NCBI GenBank assembly: GCA_016081115.2
Contig: CM071930.1
Coordinates: 6,863,419-6,927,418, forward strand
Length of the DNA: 64,000 nt
DNA from: Rehmannia glutinosa
Lineage: Eukaryota; Streptophyta; Magnoliopsida; Lamiales; Orobanchaceae
Reading direction: 5' to 3'
The translations under genes were made by a program, and so were the position numbers. Shown piece after piece: positions 1-10,512 of this stretch. The notes under the pieces were generated by a model. That model saw only the letters and a program-made list of their open reading frames with translations, did not search any database and had not been told where the DNA came from. Within the stretch, counting starts at the first letter, position 1. Every line of letters starts with the position of its first letter.

Positions 1-1404
1 AAATTTTCCTTCAAGCCTCTAACCTCAACTTGAGATGATGTACGTCAGCCCCTAAGCTCCAAAAAATCATATTCTTGAATCAAAAATTAATTTTTCATGT
101 TGTCAAGTGGAAAATACTAAAATCATGAATTTCTCACCTTAAATGTGTGTAGTCTTGAATTTCCTCTTCAAGCTTGTAGTCAAGTCTAAGTCTCTAATTC
201 TTCAATTTCTTCCCCTCAATTCACGGCAAATGGGTTTTCATTCTTCAATTTTAATGAAAATGGAAGTCTATGGGTAAAGGTGATGATTTGAAGTGGTTGA
301 TGAATATAAAAGAAAATGAATTAAATTCTCTCCTCCACACAAGCTTACTGCCGAATGCTTCTTTGCAAAAGACCAAATTGCTTTCTTTTGTTTTTTGTTT
401 GAGGAATGAGTTGATGAGAGGAGATAATGTTTAATAATTTTGCAAAGTAAAAATTGTAGGAGAAAGAAATGAAATTGTCCCCCCCCATTAGTCTTTGTCA
501 TGGCCGATCACTCACCTTTGCACACACTTGCACATTTTTGTTTTGTCAATTATTAGGTAGGAATGTTAAAAAATAGAATGATTCCTCTCCTAAAAAGTAC
601 TGTGGCTGAAAGTGCTAGTGTAGGGGCTTATTATTTTTTTTTTCTTTTTCTTTTGGTTTTTAATTAATGTAAAAGGGTTAATGGGTGGGGTTACAAAAAG
701 AAATGATTGATTCCTCTACTACATTAGTTGTGGCCGATTTCTTTTGAGTAGTGGGAGGATATGAATTTTTTTTAAAATATATATAACTACAATTTTCGAA
801 AATAAAAAAAATATATATAATACAATTTTCGAAAATTAAAATATATATATATATATACAATTTTCGAAAACAAAATATATATATATATATCTATATATAT
901 ATATAAATACTTTACAATAAGAAACTAATAGCTAGTCATTAAGAAAAGAAATCCAACCTATCAATGTAATACGTTAAAAGTTGAAAGAAATCGATAATCG
1001 TGAAAGAATTGGAAATAGGTGTTATTAACATACACCACAAAATAAAAACGAGACTTTGTTATTTTCAATAAAAAGAATTGGATCTTTTTTTTTTAGAATA
1101 AATCTAAGGTACTATTCTTTTGGAAATAGAAATTTTGTACTCTATGAACTTTCAAGACAATGTATTGTATTTTAAAATACTAATTTAGTATTAGAAAGTT
1201 TTCAAAGATGAAATAGATAACCAAATGTTAAATCCATTAACATAATACGAATCGCAAAATAAATAGTAAATATAAGAATAAATTACCAGTGTATTTAAAA
1301 ATTGTATCGAGAAAGAAAAGAAGAGAGAAGAAAGAAAATAAAATAATAAAAATAATAATACCGCAATCGTGTCGTCTATAGTTGGAAAATCTGGGGCTTC
1401 ACAC
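1..1404 (-). mobile_element. Remnant of a Tekay-like LTR, cut by the window edge
   Basis: No gene is seen. Several phrases match the long LTRs at 14774-18818 and 32160-36283: the 'gtcagcccctaa...tccaaaaaat' stretch near 45-70, the 'tggccgatcactc' phrase near 499, and a right end reading 'ggggcttcaca' near 1393-1403. The LTR copies at 18118 and 36274 carry the same phrases in the same order. I infer an older, diverged LTR of the same family, in the same orientation, whose left part lies outside the window. Whether it is a solo LTR or part of a full element cannot be seen. Confidence 0.45.
770..905. repeat. AT-rich short tandem repeat with a palindromic core
   Basis: Three copies of 'acaattttcgaaaa' are separated by poly-A and (TA)n runs. 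Each contains the 10-bp palindrome TTTTCGAAAA. The block lies inside the degenerate LTR remnant and looks like microsatellite expansion. Confidence 0.6.
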
Positions 1405-2233
1405 ACCTTATTGAAAAATAAGGTTTATTAGGTGAATTTTTTGGACCAGCAAGAAGAACAATATAGGTATAGTAACTAGGAGATATCATATTACATACAA
1501 CTAGTATTTCACTCGTGCGACACACAGGGTGAGTTGTGTTGTACTATGTAAATTGCATGTATCTAAGAAATACAATGCTAAAGAATATAAAATTGTACAA
1601 TACAAACTGTATACAAATCAACAAATCACTACATTCAATAATTATAAATTTTAGAATATTTCCTTGTACACAATATTATTCGTATGTTTGTTTCTCGATT
1701 TATCATTGCCATAACATTTCTTTATATTGGGAAATATCGACATTTTTTTATAGTTCCATGGATTCTATCACTAAAACTTGAAATTTAAAACTCAATTATG
1801 CTACAACTAATTTTCAAGTTTTAATGATATAAAAATAAATAAATACAGACCTTGGCGCCATTGAATATACACTCCATGTTATTTCATTGTTCGATCATTT
1901 TATGTTTGTTTCTTATAGAGTCGAATCAGACGTAGTTTCATGGTCCATTTTTGTTTACCCATGTTGAAATCCTTAATCAACATGAGCATTTATACTATTT
2001 TTCTGAATGGAAAATTTTATAGGGATTTTATTACGATGAGTTTTTGAAAAGCAGAGAAATTTCGGATAAAAATGATTGCATTGAGAATACATATTTATAG
2101 GTGAATTAATAAGTATAAATAAGGAAACATATTAATATAACTTTTGCTATATATTGTAACATTAATAACAAATTTTTATTTCCTTTATTTACTTTCGGAA
2201 TCTTGTAATTAATATTCTGTATTTATTTAATAA
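1405..2233. other. AT-rich spacer
   Basis: Reading both strands shows no convincing gene. The short ORF near 1536-1781 has AT-driven composition and no recognisable motif. Confidence 0.6.
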
Positions 2234-2606
2234 GAGCATCCCCAAAAGACTCTTCAAATTTAAAGATCGTTTTTTTTTGACAAATAAAGAGCATCTTTGA
2301 ATTTAACAAGTAATATTTTTTACATTTTCCAACATACTCTTTGTATTTGGGCCTTTATTTCAAAACTTGTGTGGATTTTGGAAATTGTCTTTCAAAATGG
2401 TCATTAAAAGTGAAAGAAAACAACAAATAGGATATTGGAATTGATTGATAATTTACTGTAATTAATTATAGAGAGTTGTTTTGGTTCTCCAAATTTGAAA
2501 AGTGAAAACACATTTTTTAAATTTAAAAGTTAAAATAAAGAACTTGTTAGAGGTGATTTTGATGTATGGCTCTTTAAAATAATTAGAGAGTCTCTTGGGA
2601 ATGCTT
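2234..2606. mobile_element. MITE with imperfect terminal inverted repeats (Harbinger/Tourist-like)
   Basis: The left end reads 'gagcatccccaaaagactct' just after TAA. The right end, read on the minus strand, gives 'aagcattcccaagagactct'. The ends are therefore about 20-bp inverted repeats with a few mismatches around a non-coding, AT-rich 373-bp body. The flanking triplets (TAA left, TAC right) resemble a decayed 3-bp target duplication as made by PIF/Harbinger elements. The superfamily call is tentative. Confidence 0.5.
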
Positions 2607-3898
2607 TACGAGTTTCAGATTTGTAATTGAGATATATATTATTTGGAATGTTCGTTATGAAGATAATATTATCACAAATATATTAGATAGAATTAATTAA
2701 CAGTTCAATTTTTTTATCGGTAGAAATTTGATCGTTCAATTTACTATAATCAGTAGTTGTTTTCAATAATTGTAATCAGTGATTAATATATAACCGGAAA
2801 AACATTGATTAGAATTCTATAAAAAATGTGACATTCTGTTTTACAAAATTTAACATTAATTGAAATTCCATAAAAACATAACTTTTAATTTTACCAAAGT
2901 TAAAGTTAAATCCCTAAATTATGTTTTACTAATTTGGGAGGGTCGTTGAGGAGTGAAAAAATTGGACTATTTATAAATGACACTTTTATCATATATATAT
3001 ATATATATCAAAAAAATATCATATTTTATATCTAGAGGCCTAAAAAAATAAAACATTTCAAAAAAAAGCAAAACATATTCTATTTTTAAACATACACATG
3101 TTTCAAAAAAAAGTATCAAAAGATAAATTTATATTTAATAATCCAAATATACAACTTTGAAAGTTGAATATAAAAATACGTTGATAAATATTAAAAATAA
3201 CTTTCTATATATAAAAAACTATTATGAGTATAATATTATTTGAGATATAAATTTAATTTATTATTATACAAATATATATAATTTTATGTATGGATATATG
3301 CAATATATAATATTTGGTTACATATTATGATATATTTTCATCAATAAACATAAGTATTTTAATTAAATTTAATAAATGTAAATACAGTTCTAAGTAATTA
3401 TGAATAAATGAGCTAAGCCTAGATAACAACTTTACATATACCACAAAGAGCAAAATAAGTAAAATTTTAAATTAATGTCCAATAGCCCAAATATGCATTT
3501 ATTATAACTCATTACAAAACAAGATTTTTAGTGAATATATCTTATATTTTTATTTTTTATGCTTATTTTTTATTTCTATTATGCAATATGAGTGTCAAAC
3601 TGATGATTGTAAAAAGATGATTAATTTTATATATTATACGTTAAAGAATGATTAAAAATCAAAAAGGTTATTAAATTTTACAAAATAAAAAGACAAATAT
3701 AATAATTAACGCATTACCCACACATATTTGGAAAGCTTATTTTTGTATAATACTTTGTTATTATACATACACATAGATTTTCTAGAATTAATTTATCAAT
3801 CACTAAATTAATGTCACATGTTGTAATTATATTTTACTGATTTTAGATGGGTGCTTTAGGCGTGAAAATATTTTGATTACTATTTATACATGACTTTG

Positions 3899-3935
<37 letters not shown>

Positions 3936-4130
3936 ATTAAGGATAAATTTTAAAATTTACTTTAATCATAAATAAAATTTAATCCCACCCAATTCGTAAA
4001 ATAAAAAGAAATTTGAGAGGATATTTATAATTTTTTGAAAGATAAATGATTTTTTTATAATTAAACAAAATTTTATGATTTATTTTTGTAATTCACTCTA
4101 TAATCAATCACGAATGTAGTCAACTAATTG
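2607..4130. other. AT-rich spacer with a diverged direct repeat and TA microsatellites
   Basis: No gene is seen. The stretch near 2920-3010 ('aattatgttttactaattt' through a (TA)n run) recurs in diverged form near 3826-3932. Both end in long TA microsatellites (about 2994-3008 and 3903-3932). This may be an old tandem or dispersed repeat. Confidence 0.45.
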
Positions 4131-5076
4131 CTAATGAGCATCCCCAGGGCATAACTCAACTGGTAAATGACCTGAGTGACGTGTTGTCTGTTTGTTGGCA
4201 CCCGCATAATAAAGTGGAGGAGAATTTCTTTTGTGGTGACTCAGTCGATGACAGCTCAAGCCCCTTACTTGTTGAGACACATCCTGGATTCACCCCCTCC
4301 ATAACGTTTTAAGGTAAGGGCGGTGGGGGACTCTCCGATAAAGGGTTCATCCTTAATTTTAAGTAATTGCCAATGAGCCATTGCCCCAGCAGTAAAGAGT
4401 GGTCCCCATGATCCTTATGGTTATGGTTAGAGTCCCCTAGGGTACATTTCAGTTGATCAATCAACAATATTAATCGAGTCATTATAATCAAATTGTTCAA
4501 TAATATCTTGTGGACTATGATTTTGACAGTCGTTTAATTATTTTTTAAGTTCATGTCTTATCGATTTGAGTTATTTTAAATTTAGGGCCTAAAAAAAAGT
4601 TAAATGTGATAATTTTAAAAAAAGATATTATGGGCAACATGAGTTGAACTTAGTAATCTTCCAATGCTTCAAGAGGCAAGAATTCAATCTCTATAATAGA
4701 TTTTTTCTTGATGTCATATTTTATTTATTTTGTAATGTGTACTATGTATAAAAAATATAAACAAAAATTGGGTCCCTAAATTTTGAAAATAATTCGGACC
4801 CGAGCCAACTCCTTAGACTAATGCAAAAAGCGGACATGTGTCTTGCTTTTAGCGGCAAGGTGGGGGTTCAAATCTCACTTGGAACCAACGACTTTTTGCG
4901 GAGTCTAGAAGGGGGCAGTATGGTAGTCGACCCCTTGTGCGTAGAAAAAGTACAGATCTTGTTGGGTACCTGATGCTAGGTGAGGCACATTCCGCGATTT
5001 ACTTTCTTTTAGAGTTCTAGGGATGGGTGTTTTGGAGGCTAGGATTATTTCGGCGAAGTCGGACCTTGTAACCTAA
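4131..5076. other. Low-copy-looking spacer with tRNA-like (possible SINE) motifs
   Basis: This stretch is less AT-rich than its surroundings. It contains 'ataactcaactgg' near 4150, which resembles a Pol III A box, and 'gggttcaaatctc' near 4867, which resembles a B box. The two are not at a tRNA-like spacing, and no poly-A tail or target duplication was found. I see no protein-coding gene. SINE debris is possible but unproven. Confidence 0.25.
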
Positions 5077-6048
5077 GAGCATCACCATTGGATGTTCTTG
5101 GAGGTGTTATTAACACATCAATTTTGTTACAACCAATGGGATGTGTTCTTGGAGGAACGTTCCTCCCATTTGTTACAAATTTGTAACACAGAAGAACAAA
5201 GATGATATAAAAAAACAAATCAACCATTACCCCATATGTGAGCTGCACCGGCGGGAATTGATTGGCGCGCCCAATACACAGCCCAATAATTGAGTGAAAA
5301 AGCTAAATTGGTGGGCCAATGGGTTTAGCAAATGTCAGCCTTTTTTACTTGGGCATTTTTTAATTATTTTTTTGTCTTCTTTGTTTTGATTACACATTTT
5401 ACTTTTTGGTTCCAAAAAATGACAAAATCAAAAAAGCCCATTTGAATGTGTATGTTAACGTTGGAACAGTAAAATTCAACTGATGATACCGGAGATGCCT
5501 CCACAGAATCCTTTCAAGGCTCAACCCAAGAATTTCAAGAATATCTTCGGAGAAATAGCGAGTTGCGTGACAATAGCCGACATCATCAACTTCGAGCCGA
5601 CTTGGTTGAGCATATCTGGGCACGCTACATCGTCAATTAGTGATGGATTAATTTATGATTTACGAATCATCTAAGTTATCTTATTTTTAATTTTACGAAA
5701 TGTTTCTTGTGCAAAGTATTTTTAATAATTTTTTTTGTATGTTGAAATATATATATATAATTATATATAATTATAAGATAATTAATATAAGCTGAAATAC
5801 ATATAACTATATAATTAAATGAAAATATTAAGATAATTGTGAATATTTATTATTATTAAAACTATAAATTTATTTGATGAAAGATATAAAAAAATATGAG
5901 TGAAATACAATGGGACCCATAAATAATGGATGTAGTGTTATTTGAATGGGAAGATGTGTTATTAGAAGAGTGTGTTATTAAAAAGAGGGATGTGGCAGTG
6001 GAGCGCACAAATAACATGGGTGAGGAACATCTCCATTGGAGATGCCCT
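5077..6048. mobile_element. Non-autonomous PIF/Harbinger element with TAA target duplication
   Basis: The left end 'gagcatcaccattggatgtt' follows TAA at 5074-5076. The right end, read on the minus strand, is 'agggcatctccaatggagat' and is followed by TAA at 6049-6051. A TAA/TTA 3-bp duplication plus GAGCATC-like inverted repeats are hallmarks of PIF/Harbinger. The 972-bp element is too short for both the transposase and the Myb-like ORF of an autonomous copy. It still holds the transposase C-terminus (5473-5640), so it is a deletion derivative, not an anonymous MITE. Confidence 0.65.
5473..5640 (+). pseudogene. C-terminal fragment of a Harbinger-type (HARBI1/ALP1-like) transposase
   Basis: Read from 5473, the plus strand gives about 55 residues ending at TAG 5638-5640. 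The last part reads 'FQEYLRRNSELRD' followed by 'HHQLRADLVEHIWARY'. The pattern F-x-x-[FY]-L-x-[RK]...H-x-x-L-x-x-DL-[IV]-EH-[IL]-W is the usual end of plant Harbinger transposases and ALP1-like proteins. The DDE catalytic core is absent because the internal part of the element has been deleted; an in-frame stop lies immediately upstream at 5470. It is a relic with no expected activity. Its plus-strand reading gives the orientation of the parent element. Confidence 0.6.
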
Positions 6049-6051
6049 TAA

Positions 6052-7214
6052 ACAGGTCAAAAAATTGAATATTAATTAAACTGAAAGTTAATAAATGATG
6101 ACTGAATATTTATACTTGCCCGTAATGTTTGACTTAGTGACACATAAAAAAGTTGATTATTAAGTGATTCTATTCAATTTTCTCCCCTCTAATTATAGAA
6201 AAAAACCTAAAGCACTTTCATCAATTAAACAAAATGTTCTAGCACCACATCTATATGAGGTAGATATTAGGTTGCAGTTGCATTAAATTGTCATTATAGC
6301 GAAACGTTAGATGTTTTGTTGTACAATCTTAATCTAGATTCAAGAACTAAATTATTCTTCTTTAATTTTTTATGTTATCCTTGGACTTATATTTCATCTA
6401 TCCAAAATTGCAGTTCTTTTTCATGCTGATGACTAATAATTAATTGATCAATTTTCAAAAGCAATATATATTGTTTTCATTGAAACAGTATGAACACAAC
6501 ATCTAAAACTATTATTTTGAAGGTTTAAATATGTCAAAATTGTAGGATTTTTTTATTTATAAAAATACTGAATTATATTACTTCAAAAGTGAATAATTTG
6601 AAAAGAAAATTAATCTCACAACGGGAGTATAAAAAATAACCTAGCCTAGTCATGACTCATGACTCATGACTCATGACCTTTGTCTATGTGAAATATTATA
6701 AAAAAAGGTTATAATAAACACTTTCACTTCCAAAGCAGCAACTCACTTTTTTCTCTATCCTTTCTTTCCCGGGTGAAATGATGACATATATGTATGTCAA
6801 AACAATCAGCAATTATTAAATATTTATCAATCATCAATTAATTATTATATATTAATAAACTAATTAATCAATATAAAATAGACAAAATCCAAAATTTTAT
6901 TTTCCTTCCGGTACAAAATCAAAAATCATTTTCCAGATGCTACAAAAATTTGTAGATCATTCAAAGTCAACAACGGTCCAACTTCTTCTCCTGAACTGGT
7001 AGAATATTCGGATGAGAACTAACCTGCAACACACATAACAAGATTAAGGGGTCCTGGAGTGGTCCCACAGAGACCCATCCGACGCTCAAATCAGCGATTG
7101 TAGGAGAATAAATTCAGAGTACATGAATGTAATTCACATTTTTTCTCTATCCTTTTTTTATTACCTGAGATAACGGGTCTCATGGGCCTTATAGGAAAAA
7201 TTGGGCCTCGCGAT
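6052..7214. other. AT-rich spacer
   Basis: No gene is seen. It contains a 7-bp tandem (6651-6677) and AT-rich stretches of unknown origin. Confidence 0.5.
6651..6677. repeat. Four tandem copies of a 7-bp unit (catgact)
   Basis: 'catgact' repeats almost four times. Each junction creates TGACTCA, a bZIP-type core. Chance slippage is the simplest explanation. Confidence 0.7.
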
Positions 7215-7222
7215 CCTCTATG

Positions 7223-7579
7223 TAGGGATGACAATTTCGACCAGGCCCGTGGGTACCCGCCCCGGGTCTAGGTATCACTTCCGCCCCGCGGGTCCCCGCC
7301 CCGCCCTCCCCCGCCCCGCGTAGTATTTTTATTTTAAAATATATTTTAATAAATATTTTGTATATATAATATATATTATAATATAATTTTTATATTATAT
7401 TTAATATTTAGAAATTGATAATAACAAATTTTGTAAATAATAGTTTATAAATATTTTTTTATTTTATTTAATTTAATTTAAAAAGGGTAGAGCGGGTCGA
7501 CCCACGCCACCCCGCGACCCGTGGCGTGGTGGGTATGGGTATTGGCGACCCGCTCCGATCAGCCTCATTGCCATCCCTA
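7223..7579. mobile_element. hAT-type MITE with perfect 8-bp target duplication
   Basis: The element starts 'tagggatgacaat' and ends 'attgccatcccta', which are 13-bp terminal inverted repeats with one mismatch. It is flanked by CCTCTATG at 7215-7222 and again at 7580-7587. An 8-bp duplication with TAGGGATGGCAA-like ends is diagnostic of hAT. The 357-bp body has GC-rich shoulders made of 'gggtacccgccccg' type sequence and an AT-rich middle. There is no coding capacity. Confidence 0.85.
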
Positions 7580-7587
7580 CCTCTATG

Positions 7588-8575
7588 GACTGTGTGGGCT
7601 GCTTAGGCCTATATGAACGTGTAGGTCGGATAATCATATGGATTTAATAATAATTAATAATATGAAATAATGAATTAAATAATGTTCAAAATAATAAAAA
7701 ATGAGGAATATTGGGAAAAGAAATCATTTTTATCCCCAAAAATATTTTCACTAACCCCACTCTATTTGCCTCAGCTGCTCAGCCCACATGCACAAGGTGC
7801 CCAGCAGCCAAATTTGAAAGTAAAACGTCCTATAACAATAAATCGTTTTCCGCAAAATCCAGCTATCCCCAACCGATCTGGCGACTTTAATGCCACGATT
7901 AGAAAGGTCCCTATTCAATGATCAGCATCATAAAATGTGAAATGTACCTTGTTAAGCATTTCTTCTTTCAGAAGACACTATTATATATATTTTCCTTCTT
8001 TTCCAACACAAAATTGAAAAATGAAAATACCCATTCTTTTTTCTATTCTTTTTCCCTATGTAGCTGATCTTCCCAAGGTAGTTGACTAGTTTTTGCTTGT
8101 ATCCCACCTTTTAGAAGATATTGCACATAATTAAAAAAAAATATGTTGAGTAGTAAACTCAATGCATAAAAAACTAGAGATTCTACTTTATTTCAACGAA
8201 ACTCAGACTGAATTGTCAATTATGTAAACTTGCAAGAAACTTTAATGTCCCTACCTTGTTATAAAAACATGTGTCCTCACCCAACTTGCCAGAAGAGAGT
8301 CCAAATTAATTTTCTATTACACTTTTTTATCACACTTCCTATTCTACTGTATTAGATTATATTGGATAAATGACATGTGTACAATTTTGATACCATCTTA
8401 TACATGTAACATTCATCCAATACAATGAAATATAAAGTGAAACATAAATATAATATGCATGGCCGCTACTTATGTTAGGCCAATTAAAGAGTCGGTCGAC
8501 TCGGGCCCGACAAATTACCAAATTTAGAGACCCTAAAATTTGTGTATATCTCTCATATAAAGTACATATATATAG
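7588..8575. other. AT-rich spacer
   Basis: No supported gene. Short ORFs (for example 7682-7921) have no recognisable domain. Confidence 0.5.
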
Positions 8576-9708
8576 GATATGGATCAAATAGGTCCTCCAA
8601 CTTGGGGTGAGTCCATGTGGACACATCCTAACCATAGATCAACAATTTTGGGTGGTCCAGATTTTTAGGGCTTTTTTATGTTTATTTTTTTGTTTCAGCA
8701 ATTAAAAAGGGTAGGGTGGTAATTTGGCACTTTAGAATCAGTTACTATGATTTCATTCCCTCTTTCACGTGATTTCACCCACCCTTCACGCACACTCTCT
8801 CTCCAACGTTTCAGTTTCAAAAAAAATTCTATGTTGCTTATGTAGTATAGGGTTGTTGCTTATGACTTGCTTATGTAGTTAATGTATCTGTGATGCATGT
8901 GTAGTTTATATTCATTGCTTATGTAGTATAGGCTTATCGCTTATGTAGTATGGGTTTGTTGCTTATGACTTGCTTACGTAGTTAATGTATTCGTGGTGCA
9001 TACGTAGTGTATATTCGTTGCTTATGCAATATAGACTTGTTGCTTATGTAGTATGAGTTTGTTGCTTATGACTTGCTCATGTAGTTAATGTATCCGTGGT
9101 GCATTTGTAGTGTATATCCGTTGCTTATGTAGTATAGACTTGTTGCTTATGTAGTATGAGTTTGTTGCTATGACTTGCTTATGTAGTTAATATATTCGTG
9201 GTGCATACGTAGTGTATATTTGTTGCATATGTATTATCGTATTGTTGCTTATGTAGTATGGATTTGTTGCTTATGTAGTTAATGGTATATAAAAGCACCA
9301 TGACACATCTACACAAGCAACAAATTACATCTTCATAAGTAAACTTCGAACTGAAGTCAAGCTCTAGCAACTATGACAAATTGTCTGCAATATTTTCCAC
9401 ACAATAGTGCATTGAAGAAGAATGATGAATGATTTTTCACCGTAGTGCGTTGAAGAAGAAGAAAGATGAGATTTGTTCACGTTGAATTTGATGTGAGATT
9501 TGCATAGATTGTGTGATCATAATGTGAACAGAATCCCATGAATATTGGGTAATTTTGTAGGATGACTAATTTACCCCTTTCTCTAATTACCAACATTTAA
9601 TATGAATTTTTAGCTCTAAAATCACAACCATTGAAAAATCTAAATATGTGGCTAGGATTGGTCCCTATGGACTTACCCTATGAGGTGGTCTCATATAACC
9701 CTCTTCCC
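8576..9708. mobile_element. Mutator-like non-autonomous element with long terminal inverted repeats
   Basis: The first about 110 bp ('ggatatggatcaaataggtc', then 'gtccatgtggacacatccta' near 8611) are matched in inverted orientation at the right end, where the minus strand reads 'gggaagagggttatatgaga' and then 'gtccatagggaccaatccta'. The flanks on both sides are ATATATATA, compatible with a 9-bp duplication, but they lie in simple TA sequence and so are weak evidence. Long TIRs plus a possible 9-bp duplication suggest a MULE. The interior holds a tandem array and no transposase. Confidence 0.6.
8831..9290. repeat. Tandem array with a period of about 103 bp
   Basis: The phrase 'tatgacttgct' begins at 8861, 8964, 9067 and 9169, giving spacings of 103, 103 and 102 bp. 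Within each unit 'ttgcttatgtagtat' recurs, so the array also has a shorter sub-structure. It ends in a truncated unit near 9290. The array lies between the inverted repeats of the Mutator-like element. Confidence 0.8.
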
Positions 9709-10440
9709 ATATATATATATAATAAATATAATATTGTGTCAAGAGTAAATCCAATGCATGTAGTGGTTGAATGCTTGCCACAAGATTTCTTTTTTACTTT
9801 ATTATGTAGCTAAATAAATTAAAACTTTTTAATTACAATCTTGTGGCCGAGTTCTCCCATCAAGAATGAAGGGCTAGATCGATTCTTCTTACAATCTTGC
9901 TAACCAAATTATCCCACTTAATTTTTTTTAAGAGTAAATCTTTTAGGACTCTAATTTATAATTTCTCAAATTTAATAGGCAATAAATTAAAATCCGCTAC
10001 ACACACCTGTTAGAATCATAGTTCGCATGAGGAATTAAGAAAAGGGGGACCAAATTTAAAGTTCTGACTCATATCAAAAAATTGATAAGATCGATCCTGT
10101 AAATATGGAAAAGAATCTCAATCCATCTTAACAAGTTTTAAAATTTTCCAAGACTAGTATTCTAGGCCGCACAATTAATATAATTTATAATTTCCACACT
10201 TTGTTGGCCAAACATAGCCTCAGGTAGTTGGGTATTAATATTCACATTTGCTGTCATTATGTGATGCATTTATAAGATAGCAACACATTATTAGGTTGGT
10301 AGTTGGACACCCCCAGCCCCAAAAAAACAAAAAACAAAAAAATCAAATTTCATTCTTTAAATACATATACTTCCCCCCACTTTAACCAACACCAAAATTT
10401 CTCTTGTTTTCTCTTGCAAGTTTTTACACTTAACATTCAC
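9709..10440. promoter_or_regulatory. Upstream region of the KCS gene
   Basis: No coding gene is seen. 'tttaaatac' at 10356-10364 is a plausible TATA box, followed by a pyrimidine-rich leader ('tctcttgttttctcttg', 10399-10415). A start site near 10390-10400 would give a leader of about 110-120 nt. No specific cis element was assigned. Confidence 0.35.
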
Positions 10441-10477
10441 ATAAACTAGAAATCAAATAATTTGATTTCTAGTTTAT
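10441..10477 (+). promoter_or_regulatory. Perfect palindrome in the KCS 5' leader
   Basis: Bases 10441-10458 are exactly the reverse complement of 10460-10477, giving 18-bp arms around a single base. In RNA this would form a long AU-rich hairpin ending 35 nt before the start codon. Such a structure could slow ribosome scanning; that is inference. Confidence 0.7.
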
Positions 10478-10512
10478 ATACACATCATCTGGTTATAATT
10501 TCTCGATCAACA

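Noticed and set aside
4131..5040. tRNA genes or intact SINEs
   Set aside because: A- and B-box-like words exist, but spacing and secondary structure do not fit, and no duplication or tail was found.
10462..10512. Upstream extension of the KCS reading frame by 17 codons
   Set aside because: It starts at TTG inside the palindrome; the first ATG is at 10513 and gives a family-typical N-terminus.
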